Of a stretch of 64,000 bases of DNA, positions 59,628 through 64,000 are shown piece after piece. Source of the DNA: a bacterium (GTDB taxonomy: Bacteria > Deinococcota > Deinococci > Deinococcales > Deinococcaceae). The stretch's first letter is position 1, and each line of letters starts with the position of its first letter. Below the pieces are notes generated by a model. That model worked only from the letters and a program-made list of their open reading frames with translations, was not told where the DNA came from and did no database searches. The DNA is taken from positions 186,001 to 250,000 of the forward strand of contig JAJZIR010000001.1 of NCBI GenBank assembly GCA_021810505.1. Direction: 5' to 3'. Position numbers and translations under genes: made by a program.

Positions 59628-62600
59628 TCAGGCCAAGCTCGCTGCTCCAGAGCTCTCCGCGACGGAAAACCGGGCAGCGCCCCCCGGGACCGCTGCCCAC
59701 TCCGGATCCACGCCGGCGAGCCGAGCAGGGGAGAGGGTGAGCTGCACCGCCAGGGTCTCTTCCGCGATGGTCTGCGCGAAGTGCGCGGCGGCCTCGCTCC
59801 AAGGTCCCTCCAGGGCTAGCTCGAGCGCGATCCGGTCAGACACGGCCAGGCCGGCCTCTTTTCTAGCTTGCTGGACAGCGCGGATCAGATCGCGAGCCCG
59901 CCCCTCGCGCTCCAATTCAGGGGTTACCGTGAGGTCGAGGGCGACCAGCTGCACCCCATCGTCCGCGGCGGCGTAGCCCGGGGCGGTCTGCAGGTCGATC
60001 AGAACCTCCTCAGAGGTCAGCTCAAAGCCGCCTAGGACCAGGGTCTCTCCGCTACGCAGGGCAGCGATCTGTTCGGGAGCCAAGCCATCCAGGAGTTCCC
60101 GCAGCAGCGGCAACCGAGCTCCGTAGCGGGGTCCCAACAGCTTGAGGTTGGGTCGCAGGCGATATTGGACCAGCGCGCTGCCGCTCTCTAAGGAGCGGAG
60201 CTCCCTGACGTTGAGCTCTTCTCGGATGAGGTCACCCAGGCGCTCCAGGACCACCTGGCGCCCTTCCGGTACCCGGATCCAAGCCACCGCCAGCGGCTGG
60301 CGCACTTTGAGGTTGCGCTCAGTGCGCAGGGCCCGGCCCAACCGGACCACCCTTCGGGCCAACTCCATGTCGGCGAGCAGTTCCGGGTCTGTGGGCTTGA
60401 GTTCGGGCCAAGAGGTCAGGTGGACCGAGCTTTCAGCCGAGCCAGACCGCCCAGCCAGGTTGCGGTAAATCAGCTCGGACAAAAAGGGAGTAAAGGGAGC
60501 GCTCAGCCGGCTCAGGTCGATCAAAGTGCGGTGCAGCGTGGCGTAGGCGGCCTGGTCTACCGCACCTTGGGTCCAGAAGCGCTTGCGGCTGCGCCGGACG
60601 TACCAGTTGCTGAGGTCTTCGACCACGAACTCCTCGATGGCGCGAGCGGCGGTGGTGGGATCAAAGGCTTCCAGGGAGGCGGTGACCTGTTCGGCGGTCT
60701 GGGCCAGCCGCTCCCCGACCCAGCGATCCAGCAGGGTGCGCTGCGCTTCCAGGGGGGCAGTGTCCAGGTCGGGAAGGTCCAGGTTGGCGTAGAGGACAAA
60801 GAAGGAATAGACGTTCCAGAGCGTGGCCAGGTAGCGCCTCTGGCACTCGGCCAGCAAGTTGGGACCGAAGCGGCGGGACAGCTCCGGGGGGGCCGAGCTG
60901 TAGATGTACCAGCGAACCACATCGGCGCCAAACTGCTCGAACATCGCGAAGGGTTCGACGATATTGCCCTTCGACTTGGACATCTTGTTGCCGGCCTCGT
61001 CCAGGATATGGCCGTGGCAGATGACCGCCCGGTAGGAGGTCTTTCCGAACAGCAGCGTACCCAGGACGTGCAGGGAGTTGAACCAGCCCCGGGTCTGGTC
61101 GACCGCTTCACAGATGAAGTCAGCTGGATAGCGGCTCTCGAAGTCGGCTGCCTGGGCGAAGGGGTAGTGGTGCTGGGCGAAGGGCATGGAACCGCTGTCG
61201 TACCAAACGTCGATCACGTAGGGAACTCGCCGGAGCGCCTCACCGGTGCTGGGGTGGTAGAGGATCAGCTGATCGATACCCGGGCGGTGGGGATCAAAGT
61301 CCGGAGACCTCTTAAAGCCTCCCCTGGAGAGCTCCTCCAACTCGGCGAAGGAGCCCACCACCCAGATGTCGCCGGAGTCCCCCTGCCAGATCGGCAGAGG
61401 CGTCCCCCAGTAGCGGTTGCGCGACAGGTTCCAGTCGACCAGGTTCTCCAGCCAGGCCCCGTAGCGGCCGTCTCGGATGTGGGCGGGGTGCCAGTCGATG
61501 GTCTGGTTCTGGGCCAGCAGCGCCTCCTTGCGGGCGGTGGTGCGGATGAACCAGGACTCGGTGGCGTAGTAGACCAGGGGAGTCCCGCAGCGCCAGCAGT
61601 GGGGGTAACTGTGCCGCAGCCGCTCCGAGCGCCACAGCAGGCTCCGGGCCCGGAGATCGGCTTCGATCTGGGGGTCGGAGTCCTTGAACCAGCTCCCTTT
61701 CCAGGGGCCGTAGCGGTGACGGCCGGTAGAGTCCAGGCCGCGCAGCACCGGCAGGCCGAGAGCGCTGCCCAGGCGGAAGTCGTCCTCGCCGAAGGCGGGG
61801 GCCAAGTGGACGATCCCGCTGCCTTCCTCGGCGGAGACGTAAGCATCCAGTACCGTATAGAAGGCATCGGCGCCCGCCCCCTCGGCTCGGTAGGCCTCCT
61901 GGTAGGGTGGCAGGTAGCGCAAACCGGCCAGCCGCTCGGCCGGAAAACGGGCCAGCACCTCTCCGCCCAACGCCTCGGCCCGGAGCGCGGCCGCGATCCC
62001 CACCTGCCCGCGCTGATCCCGGAGGGCGACGTACTCCAAGCGCTCGCCCAGAGCGGCCGCGGCGTTGTAGGGCAGCGTCCAAGGGGTTGTCGTCCAGACC
62101 AGCAGGGCCGAGCCGGCGGGGAGGCCCAGGTCTTCTGGCCGCTCCAGCGGGAAACGGACGTAGACCGAGGGATCCTCGGTGTCCCGGTAGCCCTCGCTGA
62201 CCTCGGCGCTGCTCAAGGTGGTGCCGTCCCTGGGGCAGTAGGGAACCACCCGGTCGCCTCGGTAGAGCAGACCTTCCGCCCAGAGGCGCTGGAGGCTCCA
62301 CCACACCGACTCGATGTAGTCAGGGGTGAGGGTCAAGTAGGCTTGCTCGAAGTCGAGCCAGTAGCCCATCCGCTCGGTGAAGTCCTGCCAGATCTGCTCG
62401 TAGGAGAACACGCTCTGCCGGCAGGCCGCGTTGAAACGGGCTACGCCGTAGTCTTCTACCTCGCGCTTGCTGGCGAAACCCAGCTGCTTTTCTACCGCCA
62501 ACTCGACCGGTAGGCCGTGGGTGTCCCAGCCAGCCTTCCTAGGGACGAAATAGCCCTGCATGTTCCGAAAGCGGGTGAACAGATCCTTATAGGCCCGGGA

Positions 62601-62777
62601 CTGGACGTGGTGGATCCCCGGAGCGCCGTTGGCGGTCGGCGGACCCTCGTAGAAGGAGTAGGTAGGGCCCTGGGGGTGGAGGCTGCGGCGAAAGACGTCT
62701 TCGCGCTTCCAGAATTCTAAGACCCGGCGCTCCTGCTCGGGAAGGTTCAGCTCAGATACCGGTTCGAACAAGGGCAA
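59628..62777 (-). CDS. ileS: Isoleucyl-tRNA synthetase
   Basis: A 1049-residue class I synthetase of the eukaryote-like (IleS2) form. HIGH site in EGPPTANGAPGIHHVQS (about 45-61), editing domain from about 180, KMSKS in EAGNKMSKSKGNIVEP (about 590), anticodon-binding helices DPTTAARAIEEFVVEDLSNWYVRRSRKRF. Of the zinc cysteines of Thermus IleRS, only CWRC remains; the first pair reads CPRD and the second site is gone. I start at TTG 62777 behind GAGGAGG; the longer frame runs into the T-box. Regulated by a T-box leader upstream. Confidence 0.94.
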   Translation of the reverse strand: MPLFEPVSELNLPEQERRVLEFWKREDVFRRSLHPQGPTYSFYEGPPTANGAPGIHHVQSRAYKDLFTRFRNMQGYFVPRKAGWDTHGLPVELAVEKQLGFASKREVEDYGVARFNAACRQSVFSYEQIWQDFTERMGYWLDFEQAYLTLTPDYIESVWWSLQRLWAEGLLYRGDRVVPYCPRDGTTLSSAEVSEGYRDTEDPSVYVRFPLERPEDLGLPAGSALLVWTTTPWTLPYNAAAALGERLEYVALRDQRGQVGIAAALRAEALGGEVLARFPAERLAGLRYLPPYQEAYRAEGAGADAFYTVLDAYVSAEEGSGIVHLAPAFGEDDFRLGSALGLPVLRGLDSTGRHRYGPWKGSWFKDSDPQIEADLRARSLLWRSERLRHSYPHCWRCGTPLVYYATESWFIRTTARKEALLAQNQTIDWHPAHIRDGRYGAWLENLVDWNLSRNRYWGTPLPIWQGDSGDIWVVGSFAELEELSRGGFKRSPDFDPHRPGIDQLILYHPSTGEALRRVPYVIDVWYDSGSMPFAQHHYPFAQAADFESRYPADFICEAVDQTRGWFNSLHVLGTLLFGKTSYRAVICHGHILDEAGNKMSKSKGNIVEPFAMFEQFGADVVRWYIYSSAPPELSRRFGPNLLAECQRRYLATLWNVYSFFVLYANLDLPDLDTAPLEAQRTLLDRWVGERLAQTAEQVTASLEAFDPTTAARAIEEFVVEDLSNWYVRRSRKRFWTQGAVDQAAYATLHRTLIDLSRLSAPFTPFLSELIYRNLAGRSGSAESSVHLTSWPELKPTDPELLADMELARRVVRLGRALRTERNLKVRQPLAVAWIRVPEGRQVVLERLGDLIREELNVRELRSLESGSALVQYRLRPNLKLLGPRYGARLPLLRELLDGLAPEQIAALRSGETLVLGGFELTSEEVLIDLQTAPGYAAADDGVQLVALDLTVTPELEREGRARDLIRAVQQARKEAGLAVSDRIALELALEGPWSEAAAHFAQTIAEETLAVQLTLSPARLAGVDPEWAAVPGGAARFSVAESSGAASLA

Positions 62778-62797
62778 GGGAACCTCCTCAAAGCGCG

Positions 62798-62822
62798 GCG
62801 CGTCCCAGCTGTCGGGACGCGC
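62798..62822 (-). terminator. Hairpin between the ileS T-box and ribosome site
   Basis: GCGCGTCCC, a 7-nt loop and GGGACGCGC form a 9 bp perfect stem directly after the T-box word. Only CTTTG follows, so it is at best a weak intrinsic terminator; it may instead act on translation, since the GAGGAGG site begins 9 nt downstream. Confidence 0.5.
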
Positions 62823-62826
62823 TCGG

Positions 62827-63035
62827 CGTGGTACCACCCGGACTTCATCCCCCTAAGGGGATCTCGAGCTTCCGCTGACGGGGGAGACCGGCCCGGTCTA
62901 GTGAGCCTATCGGCTGTTCTTCGGGCGGCGCAGGGACGTAGCCCTCAAGAGGGGATGCGGGCCGGCCCAGACCTCGCCGGGCTCGCACCGTCCCCGGCTC
63001 GCTGTGAGGTGGGCGCCCGGCCGCTTGGCCTCCTT
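62827..63035 (-). ncRNA. T-box riboswitch leader of ileS
   Basis: The T-box word GGGTGGTACCACG is at 62827-62839 (minus strand). Stem I can be drawn from AAGGAGG (63029-63035) paired with CCCCTCTT (62947-62954), with middle stems CGGGC/GCCCG and GCCCA/TGGGC, an upper stem GCCGGG/CCCGGC, and an apical loop with GGTGCGAG. The specifier position reads ATC (62954-62956), an isoleucine codon, as required for ileS. Uncharged tRNA-Ile should bind the specifier and the TGGT of the T-box and switch the leader on. Confidence 0.85.
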
Positions 63036-63058
63036 GGCGCCTTGCTTGGGGGCGAAGC

Positions 63059-63087
63059 TTGCAGGGCCCGGAAGCCCGGCGTATACT
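63059..63087 (+). promoter_or_regulatory. Promoter of the transaldolase-rho operon
   Basis: TTGCAG (63059-63064), 17 nt, TATACT (63082-63087) on the plus strand. The leader of about 70 nt runs to the tal ATG. The promoter overlaps the region where the divergent ileS leader must begin. Confidence 0.6.
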
Positions 63088-63162
63088 TCACCTGGTGCCA
63101 TGGTAGGCGGGAACCGAGTCCCCGTCAAGGATGGCGTTCTTCCCCAACAATAAGGAGGGTGC

Positions 63163-63819
63163 ATGAAATTCTTTATCGATACCGCCGTCGTGGAGGAAAT
63201 CCGCGAGGTCCACTCCTGGGGAGTCCTCTCAGGCGTGACCACCAATCCCAGCCTGGTAGTGGCTTCTGGCCGGAATTTCCACGAAGTTATCAAGGAGATC
63301 GCCCAACTGGTCGGCGGATCCATCTCCGCCGAGGTGACTGCCCTGGAGACCAAGGAGATGGTGGCGCAGGGTAAAGTGTTGGCCGCCCTACACCCGGCGG
63401 TGGTGGTCAAGGTCCCTTTGACCCCAGCCGGCCTGGGGGCCTGCGCGGCGCTGCGCGCTGAGGGAATCCGGGTCAACGTGACCCTGTGCTTCAGCGTCAA
63501 CCAGGCCATGCTGGCCGCCCGAGCCGGGGCCAGCTACATCTCGCCCTTCGTCGGCCGGATCGACGATATCAACGGTAACGGTATCGAGCTGGTGCGGGAG
63601 ATCGCCGAGGTCTACGCGCTGCACGACATCGAGACCGAGGTGTTGGCGGCCAGCCTGCGCCACCCCCGCCACGTCACCGAGGCGGCGCTGGCCGGGGCCC
63701 AGGTCTCTACCTTGCCCTACAAGGTCTTCAAGCAGATGATCAGCCACCCGCTCACCGACAAGGGCCTGGATCAGTTCATGCAGGACTGGGCCAAGGGAAG
63801 CTCCAAGCAGGCGAAATGA
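63163..63819 (+). CDS. tal: Transaldolase, small TalC/Fsa type
   Basis: A 218-residue TIM-barrel aldolase of the pentose phosphate route. [32 protein letters not shown] (about 1-32, described as a region) with the TTNPSL signature, the Schiff-base lysine in [12 protein letters not shown] (about 86), and the conserved [31 protein letters not shown] region. The length is that of the short transaldolase/fructose-6-phosphate aldolase subfamily. ATG with TAAGGAGGG upstream. Its stop overlaps the rho start (ATGA), a pairing seen in several Gram-positive genomes. Confidence 0.94.
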   Translation: MKFFIDTAVVEEIREVHSWGVLSGVTTNPSLVVASGRNFHEVIKEIAQLVGGSISAEVTALETKEMVAQGKVLAALHPAVVVKVPLTPAGLGACAALRAEGIRVNVTLCFSVNQAMLAARAGASYISPFVGRIDDINGNGIELVREIAEVYALHDIETEVLAASLRHPRHVTEAALAGAQVSTLPYKVFKQMISHPLTDKGLDQFMQDWAKGSSKQAK

Positions 63820-64000
63820 CCGGCCTCAAGCGGCGCGACGAGGGGTACAAATTCCAGGATCTACAGAACAAGATCCTCCCCGAGCTGCACCTGATCGCCC
63901 ACCAGGTGGGCGTCGAGAACTACCGCAAGATGAAAAAGGACGAGCTCAGCATGGCCATCCTGGAGCGCCAGGCTGAGAGCGAGGGGCTCAAGCTGGCCAG
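63816..64000 (+). CDS. rho: Transcription termination factor Rho, N-terminal part (gene continues past the window)
   Basis: The first 61 codons of a frame that is still open at base 64000. The segment [39 protein letters not shown] is the SAP-like helical N-terminal domain of Rho; the RNA-binding OSB fold and the hexameric ATPase core must lie beyond the window. ATG overlapping the transaldolase stop. Assignment rests on this domain and on synteny, so it is probable rather than certain. Confidence 0.78.
   Translation, partial: MTGLKRRDEGYKFQDLQNKILPELHLIAHQVGVENYRKMKKDELSMAILERQAESEGLKLA

Noticed and set aside
60420-62513. A 697-codon open frame on the plus strand opposite ileS
   Set aside because: It is the antisense shadow of a well-identified synthetase in GC-rich DNA; no recognisable domain, no ribosome site.
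62778-62837. N-terminal extension of ileS through the T-box
   Set aside because: The T-box word and a hairpin occupy this stretch; the TTG after GAGGAGG is a better start.

Overview
This is a 64 kb stretch of GC-rich, densely packed bacterial chromosome. The best guess for the host is the Deinococcota (Deinococcus-Thermus phylum) or a close relative. All fourteen complex I proteins, the aminopropyltransferase SpeE and isoleucyl-tRNA synthetase read very much like their Thermus counterparts as I remember them. Many genes appear leaderless, with a TANNNT box 6-7 nt before the start codon, a habit known from Deinococcus. BshC (bacillithiol), AroH-type chorismate mutase and a PyrR-headed pyr operon also fit. 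A T-box leader on ileS is more typical of Bacillota, so the assignment stays tentative. I saw no rRNA, tRNA, CRISPR array, phage gene, transposase or insertion sequence.

Layout. 1-3898 is the end of a fatty-acid beta-oxidation operon (fadN C-terminus, a GNAT acetyltransferase, fadA, fadE). 3913-6441 is alpha-glucan phosphorylase. 6756-10618 holds chorismate mutase facing an operon of SDR dehydrogenase, SpeD-like protein, speE, hpt and trpC. 10645-13481 has a small unknown protein, a TPR protein, galactokinase and a DCC-family thiol protein. 13611-21631 is a LacI-regulated uptake cluster (family 5 binding protein, permease, fused permease-ATPase, ATPase, GH1 beta-glucosidase), probably for beta-glucosides. 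21640-23170 is a CsoR/CstR-type repressor operon with a protein disulfide reductase and a DUF302 protein, headed by a 43 bp perfect inverted repeat, with a KirBac potassium channel gene on the other side. 24231-26792 is a divergent pair: a citrate synthase with an N-terminal DNA-binding domain and a DRE-TIM metallolyase resembling Re-citrate synthase. map and ispG follow on the minus strand.

28989-42940 is a complete nuoA-N operon in canonical order, almost every junction overlapping, with a probable ATT start for nuoA. 42947-48773 carries an ABC-F ATPase, membrane and lipoproteins, an RsmC-like methyltransferase and truB. 48843-49259 is hsp20 under a consensus promoter embedded in a HAIR-like inverted repeat. 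49369-53853 is the pyrR-B-C-K-D operon with PyrR-binding hairpins and a translated 18-codon leader. An Rrf2 Fe-S regulator is divergent from gyrB. 56333-62777 holds a WecG/TagA glycosyltransferase, comB, bshC and ileS with its T-box. The window closes with a small transaldolase and the start of rho.

The most notable points are: the CstR-like operator; the citrate synthase/regulator pair; a SpeD homologue without its pyruvoyl-forming serine; the pyr leader; the ileS T-box without an obvious terminator U-run; and the set of leaderless promoters. All assignments are from reading the sequence; no database search was possible.
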